DNA of 10,084 nt from Clostridia bacterium (lineage in GTDB: Bacteria > Bacillota > Clostridia > Oscillospirales > CAG-272): NCBI GenBank assembly GCA_900770605.1, contig CAAGKS010000026.1, positions 1 to 10,084 on the forward strand, read 5' to 3'. Position 1 is the first letter of the stretch; each line of letters begins with the position of its first letter. Below are positions 1 to 4,684 of the stretch, one piece after another. The notes beneath the pieces were generated by a model. It was given only the letters and a program-made list of their open reading frames with translations. It was not told the DNA's origin and searched no databases. Both the position numbers and the translations under genes were made by a program.

Positions 1-270
1 CTTCTCTCGTACAATGACTGCCCCGAAATTCGGGAGTTGTACTCACGAGAAGGAATCATGATCGAGTCCACCACACGCATCTCGAATATTGCCCAACGGT
101 TTGATGCCGGAAAGCAATATCCCGAATTGCTTATTTCCAACTATGACACCCATGAGGAAGGAATCCTCTCAAGACAACTCACACTCTTCGACGATATCAC
201 GTTTGCGTGCGAAGAATCAGAAAAAATATTAAAGGAGCACAAGATTATATGGAAATCAAATGTAAAGTAA
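1..270 (+). CDS. D12-class DNA adenine N6-methyltransferase, C-terminal fragment
   Basis: The frame is open from the first base, so the 5' end lies outside the window; the 89 visible residues are the end of a longer protein. The segment LLSYNDCPEIRELY followed by ISNIAQRFDAGKQYPELLISNYD resembles the C-terminal region of Dam-like (D12 class) enzymes, which methylate adenine in DNA using S-adenosylmethionine. The catalytic DPPY motif would lie upstream and cannot be seen. A TTG at 37 and an ATG at 58 are in frame but neither has a convincing ribosome binding site, and the homology-like sequence starts before them, so they are not taken as starts. The stop overlaps the next gene by 22 bases, which suggests one operon. 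Orphan methylases of this kind are common on plasmids, phages and conjugative elements. The family call rests on recalled motif similarity. Confidence 0.72.
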   Translation, partial: LLSYNDCPEIRELYSREGIMIESTTRISNIAQRFDAGKQYPELLISNYDTHEEGILSRQLTLFDDITFACEESEKILKEHKIIWKSNVK

Positions 271-491
271 GTTTTTCTCTCCCCGAAGACCTCATGGAGG
301 CTCTTGACATCAACGATGACACTCCTGTCATCGCTTCTATCTCGGATGGTCGCATCACGGTAGAAATCGCCGATGACGAGGATGAGTACACCGAGGATGA
401 CCTCTACGACGAGGACGATGGCGACTGTGAGGACGGCTGTGAGCATTGCGAATACTTCTGCCCCCACTGTGGTAAGTGCGTTCTCAACTGA
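249..491 (+). CDS. Small AbrB-like protein with acidic, cysteine-rich tail
   Basis: An 80-residue protein. The start at 249 is chosen because AAAGGAG at 231-237 is correctly spaced; the in-frame start at 207 has no such site and lies deep inside the previous gene. Residues 1-40 (KVSFSLPEDLMEALDINDDTPV, then ISDGRITVEI) look like a swapped-hairpin AbrB/MazE-type fold. Residues 42-62 are strongly acidic (runs of D and E). Residues 60-77 carry six cysteines and two histidines in a CEDGCEHCEYFCPHCGKC pattern that could bind one or two zinc ions. The second AbrB-like gene follows 15 bases after the stop. An acidic tail is unusual for a DNA binder and could point to a DNA-mimic or partner-binding role, which is inference. 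No exact family is recognised. Confidence 0.7.
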   Translation: MEIKCKVSFSLPEDLMEALDINDDTPVIASISDGRITVEIADDEDEYTEDDLYDEDDGDCEDGCEHCEYFCPHCGKCVLN

Positions 492-506
492 TCGGAGGTA
501 ACCGCC

Positions 507-788
507 ATGAACAAGATCTACAGACTCATCGGCAAAGAAGGCCGAACTACCATTCCTTTCGACATCCGTCTCAAGATGCGCATCGGCTACAACAGCCTCC
601 TCTCCTATGAGATGAAGGACGAAAACACCATCATCCTCCGCCGTGAGAAGGTCTGCGACCACTGTAGCGACCACGGTGTCAAGGAAGGTTCTATCCTTGA
701 CGTGGTCAACAGTCTCACCGAAACCGAGCAGAAAGCTCTCCACAGATACCTCTCCATCAAGCTCTCTACGGGCAAGGAGCATCGATAA
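507..788 (+). CDS. AbrB/SpoVT-family DNA-binding protein
   Basis: A 93-residue protein with ribosome binding site CGGAGGT at 493-499. Residues 1-48 (YRLIGKEGRTTIPFDIRLKMRIGYNSLLSYEM, then NTIILRREKVCDHC) match the swapped-hairpin AbrB/SpoVT pattern: G-R-x-T-I-P, a hydrophobic core, and a final strand ending in basic residues. This fold normally dimerises and binds DNA as a transition-state or autoregulatory repressor. The second half (CDHCSDHG, then a helical stretch to the end) is probably a partner or oligomerisation region; CDHC plus nearby His/Cys could hold a metal. The stop overlaps the next start as TAATG, so translation of the two is probably coupled. It likely regulates its own accessory operon, which is inference. 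Confidence 0.82.
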   Translation: MNKIYRLIGKEGRTTIPFDIRLKMRIGYNSLLSYEMKDENTIILRREKVCDHCSDHGVKEGSILDVVNSLTETEQKALHRYLSIKLSTGKEHR

Positions 789-1513
789 TGCCCGTACCGT
801 TATATCGCTACTCCTTCCGTGAAGCCAAGGAGCACGACGAAATACAGGAATGGAAGCAGTCCCATGCGGAAAACATCCGCTGCCGTGATGCAATCGACAA
901 GATGGTATCGGAACGGTACAGTAACAATATCATGCCGAACAACATCATCAAGGACGCATGTGCCGAGTTTGGTATTGACCGTGTAGGATGGGTGTTAGCC
1001 ACAACCGTCAGCGAAAACAGCAACGATGGCAGATACCGACCGGATACAAGACGCTGGTCGATGCAAGCCTTCTATATCCCCAACGATGCGCACAATTCGG
1101 ATATCGTACTTCGCACACACCCCGAACTGGTCAACGGCATGGTCGGACAGTACAGAAAATATCTGTCCGAGGAACTTGGAATCCTTTCCAAAGAAGCATG
1201 TCTCCCGAACAGCAACGGAGAGGACTATACCGAGAAGCTTCTCATCTTGCACACGGACGCTCTTGCAGAAGATTACAAGAAAGGCGAATATCAATACTTT
1301 TATGCCAACGGTGGAAACGGTTGCCGTCCCACCTCTCTTGGTCGCAAGATTTTCGGTTTTTTCCTTTCCGATGGCGAGAAAACACAGTTCGTCCGTGGAG
1401 ATTTCATCGGCATTGCAGATCCCGAACAAGTTCCCGATTGGGTAAACGAAAACCTTGAAAAGTTCCTTCACCCACAGGAAAATTCAGAAGACGGAGGTAT
1501 GAAACTCGAATGA
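788..1513 (+). CDS. DUF3849-like accessory protein
   Basis: A 241-residue protein that starts in a TAATG overlap with the gene before it and has AAGGAG at 775-780. Residues 4-45 (LYRYSFREAKEHDEIQEW, then ENIRCRDAID) and 55-75 (IIKDACAEFGIDRVGWVLA) fit the DUF3849 pattern as I recall it; the region up to about residue 135 (THPELVNGMVGQYRKYL) continues it. The rest has no recognised domain, but FSLSDGEKTQFVRGDF-like text near residues 190-205 is protein-like rather than random. No catalytic motif is visible. DUF3849 proteins are found on clostridial plasmids and conjugative elements, often beside YodL and DUF3846 proteins as here; their role is not established. The ATGA overlap with the next gene supports co-translation. 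Confidence 0.75.
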   Translation: MPVPLYRYSFREAKEHDEIQEWKQSHAENIRCRDAIDKMVSERYSNNIMPNNIIKDACAEFGIDRVGWVLATTVSENSNDGRYRPDTRRWSMQAFYIPNDAHNSDIVLRTHPELVNGMVGQYRKYLSEELGILSKEACLPNSNGEDYTEKLLILHTDALAEDYKKGEYQYFYANGGNGCRPTSLGRKIFGFFLSDGEKTQFVRGDFIGIADPEQVPDWVNENLEKFLHPQENSEDGGMKLE

Positions 1514-1965
1514 GAATCAATATCTATCAGATCGATGGTGACAAGGACAGCAACCGAGTCAAGTTCGACAGCTATAACCGCACTATGGAAAACGGTGGTA
1601 TCAATCCCTCCATCTACAAGTGCGTATTCCACGGTGATGTGGACGGTGACCTCGAAGACGTTTATACGCTCTTTAATCTCCCCGACCACCCCGGCACTTA
1701 CCAAGGACATTCGCTTTCCGTATCCGACATTGTCGAGGTCATCGGAGATAGCGAGGATGTCGAGGAAGGAAGATACTTCGTTGACAGCGTAGGCTTCAAG
1801 AAGGTTGACTTTGACTCCACACAGTGTGCTGAAATGGATGGTCTGCGCATGCTGATGATTCAACCCCATAAAACACCCATTGTCACCTATGTTAAAGACG
1901 AACTCGATAGCCTTCAGATGGCTGTCAGTGACCACTGCGAAGACGCGTATATCGAATACACCTAG
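1510..1965 (+). CDS. YodL-domain protein with truncated DUF3846 segment
   Basis: A 151-residue protein starting at the ATGA overlap; GGAGG at 1494-1498 serves it. Residues 1-100 (INIYQIDGDKDSNRVKF, SIYKCVFHGDVDGDLEDVYTLFN, GHSLSVSDIVEV, YFVDSVGFKKVDF) fit the YodL domain seen in clostridial mobile-element proteins. Residues 110-148 (LRMLMIQPHKTPIVTYVKDEL, SLQMAVSDHCEDAYIEY) look like the first part of a DUF3846 domain, which normally continues for several tens of residues. Here a TAG cuts it off, and a coding-like stretch continues in another frame to 2042. The gene therefore seems 3'-eroded or internally deleted. The YodL part is complete and may still work. No enzymatic motif is visible. 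Confidence 0.78.
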   Translation: MRINIYQIDGDKDSNRVKFDSYNRTMENGGINPSIYKCVFHGDVDGDLEDVYTLFNLPDHPGTYQGHSLSVSDIVEVIGDSEDVEEGRYFVDSVGFKKVDFDSTQCAEMDGLRMLMIQPHKTPIVTYVKDELDSLQMAVSDHCEDAYIEYT

Positions 1966-2042
1966 CCAAGTACATATCTGAACATGCCGAGGAGCTTGTT
2001 CAAGAAGGTGGAAAGGTCTTCTCACGTCCGTTTAGAAAATGA
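1965..2042 (+). pseudogene. Out-of-frame coding remnant after the YodL-DUF3846 gene
   Basis: Directly after the TAG stop of the YodL gene, a different frame reads AKYISEHAEELVQEGGKVF and a few more residues to a TGA at 2040-2042. It has no start codon or ribosome binding site of its own. The text is rich in the residues expected of a helical protein C-terminus and could be the tail of the gene before it, or of a lost neighbour, joined after a deletion. It is too short to assign to a family. Confidence 0.4.
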
Positions 2043-2090
2043 CACGGATGGGGTAACGACTTTCGAACCACTTCAAAACAGAGTCAAAAC

Positions 2091-2214
2091 TTGGCCATTA
2101 CATAGGTTTCGTTGCAAGCATAGAGGTGAAAACCCGGTAGAAAGCGGTAATTACACCCCTCATCATCGCCAAGGGATACCTATATCCTGTGAAAAACGTA
2201 TCGGCATCTAAATC
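2091..2214. repeat. Diverged long repeat, copy 1 (structured element)
   Basis: This copy shares long matching blocks with copy 2 at 3054-3184: a CTTGG start, ACATAG, a TTGCAAGCAT block, AGCGGT, CATCATCGCCAAGG and a final GCATCTAAAT. Possible hairpins are GGTG (2125-2128) with CACC (2154-2157), an inner CCG (2134-2136) with CGG (2145-2147), and GGATA (2174-2178) with TATCC (2183-2187). Copy 2 can form hairpins at the same three places with different bases. It lies between the eroded YodL gene and a terminator. Its function is unknown. Confidence 0.65.
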
Positions 2215-2252
2215 ATATTATCAGATGAACGGCACACGCCGTCATCTAAATC
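2205..2252 (+). other. Alternative hairpins upstream of a terminator
   Basis: CATCTAAATC occurs at 2205-2214 and again at 2243-2252. AGATG at 2223-2227 can pair with either CATCT. In the second pairing the stem extends through ACGGC (2229-2233), loop ACAC, GCCGT (2238-2242), so the two folds exclude each other. Together with the terminator just downstream this has the layout of a switch, but no known riboswitch class is recognised. Confidence 0.35.
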
Positions 2253-2267
2253 GTAGTTATGGGACAG

Positions 2268-2299
2268 AAAAAAGCACTTGCGCAAGCAAGTGCTTTTTT
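2268..2299. terminator. Strong bidirectional intrinsic terminator
   Basis: Stem AGCACTTGC (2273-2281), loop GCAA, GCAAGTGCT (2286-2294), flanked by six A on the left and six T on the right, so it can act on both strands. It probably ends the left-hand operon. Confidence 0.88.
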
Positions 2300-2303
2300 C
2301 AAC

Positions 2304-2482
2304 GAAATTTGCCCTTGCGGGCAAGTGAAATATTTCTGCGAAATGTGAAATACGCCTGCGGCGTGTGAAATATTCGCTTCGCGAATGTGGGCAAATTTCA
2401 TTTCACATTGCGACGAAGGAGCAATATTTCACAATGTGCGATAGCACATTATTTCACATTCGGCTGGGGCCGAATATTTCAC
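2304..2482. repeat. Hairpin array with inverted heptamer spacers (GTGAAAT / ATTTCAC)
   Basis: Seven short hairpins follow one another, each with its own stem sequence: TTGCCC/GGGCAA, ATTTC/GAAAT, ACGCC/GGCGT, ATTCGC/GCGAAT, ATTGC/GCAAT, AATGTGC/GCACATT and ATTCGGC/GCCGAAT. They are separated by one constant heptamer, GTGAAAT at 2325, 2345 and 2365 (exact 20-base period) and, after the centre, its reverse complement ATTTCAC at 2400, 2426, 2451 and 2476. An outer 11-base inverted repeat, 2304-2314 with 2389-2399, closes the left half. It has no coding sense. It could be a non-autonomous repeat, a structured RNA, or a protein-binding array. Confidence 0.85.
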
Positions 2483-2511
2483 TCTTTTCTCCCAACAGCA
2501 CCAAAACTGTG

Positions 2512-2528
2512 GACAGATTCGAACCGCC
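2512..2528 (-). other. tRNA T-arm-like sequence (possible attachment-site remnant)
   Basis: On the minus strand GGCGG, loop TTCGAAT, CTGTC forms a five-base-pair stem (with two G-U pairs) and a consensus T-loop. No other tRNA arms, acceptor stem or CCA can be found around it, so it is not a tRNA gene. Fragments like this remain where integrative elements recombine into tRNA 3' ends; chance is also possible. Confidence 0.25.
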
Positions 2529-2532
2529 ACAC

Positions 2533-2561
2533 TTGAAATGTTTACAAAGTTGTGGTATAAT
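2533..2561 (+). promoter_or_regulatory. Sigma-A-type promoter of the 2589 gene
   Basis: The -35 box TTGAAA is at 2533-2538 and the -10 box TATAAT at 2556-2561, with a 17-base spacer. The predicted transcript starts near 2568, about 20 bases before the ATG. This argues against the earlier in-frame ATG at 2538, which lies inside the promoter. Confidence 0.85.
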
Positions 2562-2588
2562 AAAGCCAAGGAAGGCGGTGAACCCTAT

Positions 2589-3062
2589 ATGAACTTCTCT
2601 CATTGTGATCATGACGAAAAATATTTAACTCTACACGATTGTATTGCTGAACGGGCATATTTCGAAAACGGCAAGCTGGGGTTTGAGTTTGATGATGGTT
2701 TCTGGGTTTCGCCCGACCATCCCGAAAGCGGTCTGTCTGAGCTTGTGAGAACTGACCGTTCCAAAGTAGAATACACTTTGGAGGATGGGGAAGATTATGA
2801 CGTGACGATATATGTTTTCAAGAAATCGTTTTTCAAAAAGGTAATCAGAACCGAATGGTCGGTTCAAGAGTTGGTCAATAAAATAAATACCGGAAAATGC
2901 AAATTGGAATTTTTGTATCAGTATATTGACTATAATTCAAGAATTGTTGAATGTGAAATTAATTTTGATAAAAAGCCATACCAGCAAGAGTGTATAATGA
3001 AAATATCCGCCCCGGAAGTTGGGTATTATTGGAATAATTTGCGAGAAGATAGACCTTGGTAA
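2589..3062 (+). CDS. Uncharacterised cassette protein, 157 residues
   Basis: The start at 2589 follows AAGGCGGTG and its own promoter. I do not recognise a named family. The protein is soluble, acidic in the first half and basic in the middle, without a signal peptide or membrane segment. Notable text: CDHDEKYLTLHDCIAERAYF at residues 6-25 (several Cys/His/Asp), a repeated beta-rich pattern GKLGFEFDDGFWVSPDHPES, a basic KKSFFKKV patch, and an ending YYWNNLREDRPW. The layout, with its own promoter, a terminator upstream, and repeat copies on both sides, is that of a mobile gene cassette. Base use is more AT-rich than in the upstream operon (many AAA, AAT, TTT), which suggests a separate origin. 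Function is unknown; an immunity or accessory role would be a guess. Confidence 0.85.
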   Translation: MNFSHCDHDEKYLTLHDCIAERAYFENGKLGFEFDDGFWVSPDHPESGLSELVRTDRSKVEYTLEDGEDYDVTIYVFKKSFFKKVIRTEWSVQELVNKINTGKCKLEFLYQYIDYNSRIVECEINFDKKPYQQECIMKISAPEVGYYWNNLREDRPW

Positions 3063-3184
3063 AGCCCACTACATAGACCTCGTTTGCAAGCATGGCGTTG
3101 CGCCCCGGAAGATAGCGGTCAAGTGCAACTCCCATCATCGCCAAGGGGTTATTGTACCCTCTGCAAAAGCCGTGTGCATCTAAA
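3054..3184. repeat. Diverged long repeat, copy 2 (structured element)
   Basis: It begins at the last codons of the 2589 gene and ends in GCATCTAAAT, as copy 1 does. Hairpins correspond in place to those of copy 1 but use other bases: GTTGC (3096-3100) with GCAAC (3124-3128), an inner CCG (3104-3106) with CGG (3115-3117), and GGGT (3145-3148) with ACCC (3155-3158). The block CATCATCGCCAAGG between the hairpins is identical in both copies. Confidence 0.65.
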
Positions 3185-3219
3185 TTGGCCACTACGGTCG
3201 GTTGCATCAAAATTGGCCA
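3182..3219. mobile_element. Possible insertion-sequence end with two ATTGGCCAC repeats
   Basis: AAATTGGCCAC occurs twice in direct orientation (near 3182-3192 and 3209-3219), about 28 bases apart. Several IS21-family elements carry repeated TGGCCA-type motifs at their ends for transposase binding. No transposase gene lies in the window, so at most this is a remnant end. Confidence 0.3.
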
Positions 3220-3222
3220 CAC

Positions 3223-3273
3223 ATCCCAGCAAAAAGGGTAGGCAAAAGCCTACCCTTATTTGCTGGCTGGGAT
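3223..3273. terminator. Long hairpin, probable bidirectional terminator
   Basis: Core stem AAGGGTAGGC (3234-3243), loop AAAA, GCCTACCCTT (3248-3257). It is extended by CCAGCAAA on the left pairing TTTGCTGG on the right, and by an outer ATCCCAG/CTGGGAT. The short T run (ATTT) makes it weaker than the other terminators, but the stem is very stable. Confidence 0.65.
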
Positions 3274-3339
3274 CCGTCTTTGCCGAGCATTTGCGCTTGC
3301 GCAAATGCGTCGGTGCACATTCGCCGCTCGGAGATCGGG

Positions 3340-3408
3340 GTAGGGGAGTGCCTTGGTGCTCCCGCTTTATCTGTCAACTTTTTCGGGAGGAGCAAGCCCC
3401 TCCCCTAC
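3340..3408. repeat. Inverted repeat GTAGGGGAG / CTCCCCTAC
   Basis: Perfect nine-base arms at 3340-3348 and 3400-3408 enclose two further small GGGAG/CTCCC-type hairpins. The layout is like that of short interspersed palindromic repeats in bacterial intergenic regions. Other copies in the genome cannot be judged from this window. Confidence 0.5.
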
Positions 3409-3474
3409 GGTTGAGATTTGAGCGAGCGAATCTTCGCGCGCGAGCGCGAATACCGGCCGGATATTTAAATGAGA

Positions 3475-3498
3475 AGGGCACTCAAAAGAGTGCCTTTT
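3475..3498 (+). terminator. Intrinsic terminator
   Basis: Stem GGCACTC (3477-3483), loop AAAA, GAGTGCC (3488-3494), followed by TTTT. No gene lies close upstream on the plus strand, so it may end a lost gene or insulate the next promoter. Confidence 0.75.
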
Positions 3499-3585
3499 AT
3501 GCTGCTTTTACTCCGTCTCTGCCGTGGAATTTGACTCAATTTAATATTTTATGCGAAAAATTTAATGTTTTTCGTTAAAAAGTAC

Positions 3586-3614
3586 TTGACAAACGTTAAT
3601 TCGCGTGTTATAAT
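3586..3614 (+). promoter_or_regulatory. Consensus promoter of the DUF2975-YozG operon
   Basis: TTGACA (3586-3591), a 17-base spacer and TATAAT (3609-3614) match the sigma-A consensus exactly. The start of transcription should be near 3621, 36 bases before the ATG. Confidence 0.92.
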
Positions 3615-3656
3615 AGTGCCATAATAAATGCAATTAAAATATTTGGAGGTATTGTT

Positions 3657-4259
3657 ATGCACAAGGTTAAACTTAGTAAAATTGCAAAAAATTTTGATTC
3701 TATGGCTTCGGGCGCGTTTTGGGTGGTCGCCGTTTTGGGAGTTATAGTAGTGCTTGCGGGTATCGTTGGATTGTTTTTGCCCGGAACGCTTTTCACGAAT
3801 ATGACCACAAATCTGATCGTGGGCGATATTTCATTTGAGATCGCGGACGGATATTTGCCCGAGGCGGCAGACGTCAAGCTCTTCCTTGCGTTCGGTATCG
3901 CGTCATTGGCGGTAATATTTGCGGTGGCTTGTATAGCTCTTCGCATTTTCCGCAACATCCTCGCTCCTATGAAGCAGATGATGCCCTTTGACGGTACTGT
4001 TTCGGTCAACCTGAACAGGCTGAGCATTCTTGCTCTTGCAGGCGGTGGAGCGGCAGCGGTCATTGACGTTATCAGACGTATCGTGACATACGATATATTT
4101 GACGTTTATAATCTTTTTGTAGGCGAGCGTATTGCAGACATAATGGTAGAGATCAAGCTGGATCTCGGATTTTTGTGGGTATTTGCTTTGCTCAAGGTGC
4201 TCTCGGTAATTTTCAGTTATGCCGAGGAGCTTCAAAAAGAATCTGATGAAACTCTGTGA
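3657..4259 (+). CDS. DUF2975 family membrane protein
   Basis: A 200-residue protein with GGAGG at 3645-3649. Four hydrophobic segments fit membrane helices at about residues 20-41, 75-98, 122-138 and 170-188. The ending (FALLKVLSVIFSYAEELQKESDETL) is characteristic of DUF2975 proteins, which typically have four helices and end in an E-S-D-E-T motif. The region between helices 1 and 2 is polar and probably lies on one face of the membrane. In this family the gene is usually followed by a small YozG-like regulator, as here: the next start is 10 bases after the stop and its ribosome binding site overlaps the stop. The pair may sense a membrane or stress signal, but the role of DUF2975 is not established. 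Confidence 0.9.
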   Translation: MHKVKLSKIAKNFDSMASGAFWVVAVLGVIVVLAGIVGLFLPGTLFTNMTTNLIVGDISFEIADGYLPEAADVKLFLAFGIASLAVIFAVACIALRIFRNILAPMKQMMPFDGTVSVNLNRLSILALAGGGAAAVIDVIRRIVTYDIFDVYNLFVGERIADIMVEIKLDLGFLWVFALLKVLSVIFSYAEELQKESDETL

Positions 4260-4268
4260 GGTGTTGAT

Positions 4269-4484
4269 ATGCCTATAATTTTACGTCTTGATCGTGTAAT
4301 GGCTGATAGAAAAATGTCGCTCAACGAGTTATCCGAAAGGGTTGGCGTGGCAAACGTAAACCTCTCCAAGATCAAAACGGGGAAGGTTAGCGCGATACGT
4401 TTCTCAACGCTTGAGGCTATATGCGACGTGCTTGACTGCCAGCCCGGAGATATTCTGGAATACAAGCGCGACGATAAGGAATAA
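4269..4484 (+). CDS. YozG-like Cro/CI-type helix-turn-helix regulator
   Basis: A 71-residue single-domain protein; GAGGTG at 4258-4263 overlaps the previous stop. The sequence IILRLDRVMADRKMSLNELS followed by ERVGVANVNLSKIKTGKV, then RFSTLEAICDVLDCQPGDIL, is the typical Xre fold. The helix-turn-helix is at about residues 17-42, with the recognition helix near NVNLSKIKTGK. It ends shortly after the DNA-binding domain, so it has no sensor domain of its own; signal input may come from the DUF2975 partner, as commonly proposed for this pair. It probably binds DNA as a dimer and controls its own operon promoter, which is inference. The alternative, a phage repressor, is unlikely given the partner gene. 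Confidence 0.93.
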   Translation: MPIILRLDRVMADRKMSLNELSERVGVANVNLSKIKTGKVSAIRFSTLEAICDVLDCQPGDILEYKRDDKE

Positions 4485-4504
4485 CGGCTTGATAACAAAC
4501 CAAA

Positions 4505-4553
4505 GGGCACGCGCAGGCGTGCCCATTGGACCCATTGAACCCATTGAATTTTT
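4505..4553 (+). terminator. Hairpin with tandem CCCATTG repeats, possible terminator
   Basis: Stem GGGCACGC (4505-4512), loop GCAG, GCGTGCCC (4517-4524). No T run follows at once; instead three nine-base repeats of the type CCCATTGRA (4522-4548) lie between the stem and a TTTTT. It probably ends the YozG operon but is not a textbook terminator. Confidence 0.5.
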
Positions 4554-4591
4554 GTATTTTTGCGCGCTTAAATAATTTTTTGAAAAATCTA

Positions 4592-4620
4592 TTGACAACT
4601 CTGAAAAATTATGGTACAAT
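4592..4620 (+). promoter_or_regulatory. Promoter of the leader and nucleotidase/kinase gene
   Basis: TTGACA (4592-4597), a 17-base spacer and TACAAT (4615-4620). The predicted start near 4627 lies only about 11 bases before a terminator-like hairpin and 165 bases before the next ATG. Confidence 0.88.
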
Positions 4621-4637
4621 TACCCTCCACTCAGGTG

Positions 4638-4684
4638 AGCATCTTTCCGCGTTTCTGTATCAAACGCGGCGGGGTGCTTTTTTT
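4638..4684 (+). terminator. Terminator hairpin in the leader, possible attenuator
   Basis: The outer stem AGCATC (4638-4643) pairs with GGTGCT (4673-4678), and the inner stem CCGCGTTT (4647-4654), loop CTGTATC, pairs with AAACGCGG (4662-4669). Seven T follow (4678-4684). It has all features of an intrinsic terminator but sits between a strong promoter and the gene. CTCAGGTGAG (4630-4639) just upstream is partly self-complementary and overlaps the outer stem, so it could compete with it. Confidence 0.75.

Larger units (their letters stand above)
3063..3656. other. Gene-free stretch rich in hairpins
   Basis: No supported gene is present. From left to right it holds repeat copy 2, the two ATTGGCCAC motifs, a long terminator-like hairpin (3223-3273), a hairpin GCATTTGC...GCAAATGC (about 3285-3306), an inverted repeat GTAGGGGAG/CTCCCCTAC (3340-3348 and 3400-3408), a GC-rich hairpin TTCGCGC...GCGCGAA (3433-3450), a second terminator (3477-3498), and the promoter and leader of the next operon. 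The reading frames here are broken by these hairpins and have no ribosome binding sites. Confidence 0.7.

Noticed and set aside
141..893. Long minus-strand ORF of 250 codons
   Set aside because: It lies opposite four overlapping plus-strand genes with good start signals; its length is a by-product of their codon use.
1984..2211. Plus-strand ORF ending in HHRQGIPISCEKRIGI
   Set aside because: It has no ribosome binding site and its 5' part is in the wrong frame relative to the coding-like remnant. The similar ending in copy 2 (HHRQGVIVPSAKAVCI) leaves open that the repeat contains an old gene end, but copy-to-copy indels break the frame upstream.
2304..2482. CRISPR array
   Set aside because: The constant parts are only seven bases, they flip orientation, and the variable parts are self-complementary hairpins of 11 to 19 bases; there are no cas genes.
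2512..2528. tRNA gene on the minus strand
   Set aside because: Only the T-arm is present; no anticodon arm, D-arm, acceptor stem or CCA fits around it.
2091..3184. Integron attC sites around the cassette
   Set aside because: No conserved core triplet-type ends and no integrase gene were found; the similarity to a cassette is in layout only.
2959..3222. Minus-strand ORF with LAMMGVALDRYLPGRNAML
   Set aside because: It looks protein-like, but copy 1 breaks this frame, it overlaps the real cassette gene, and it has no start signal.
3084..3578. Plus-strand ORF of 164 codons in the hairpin-rich block
   Set aside because: It runs through several terminators and palindromes, has no ribosome binding site, and its composition is low-complexity R/P/L.
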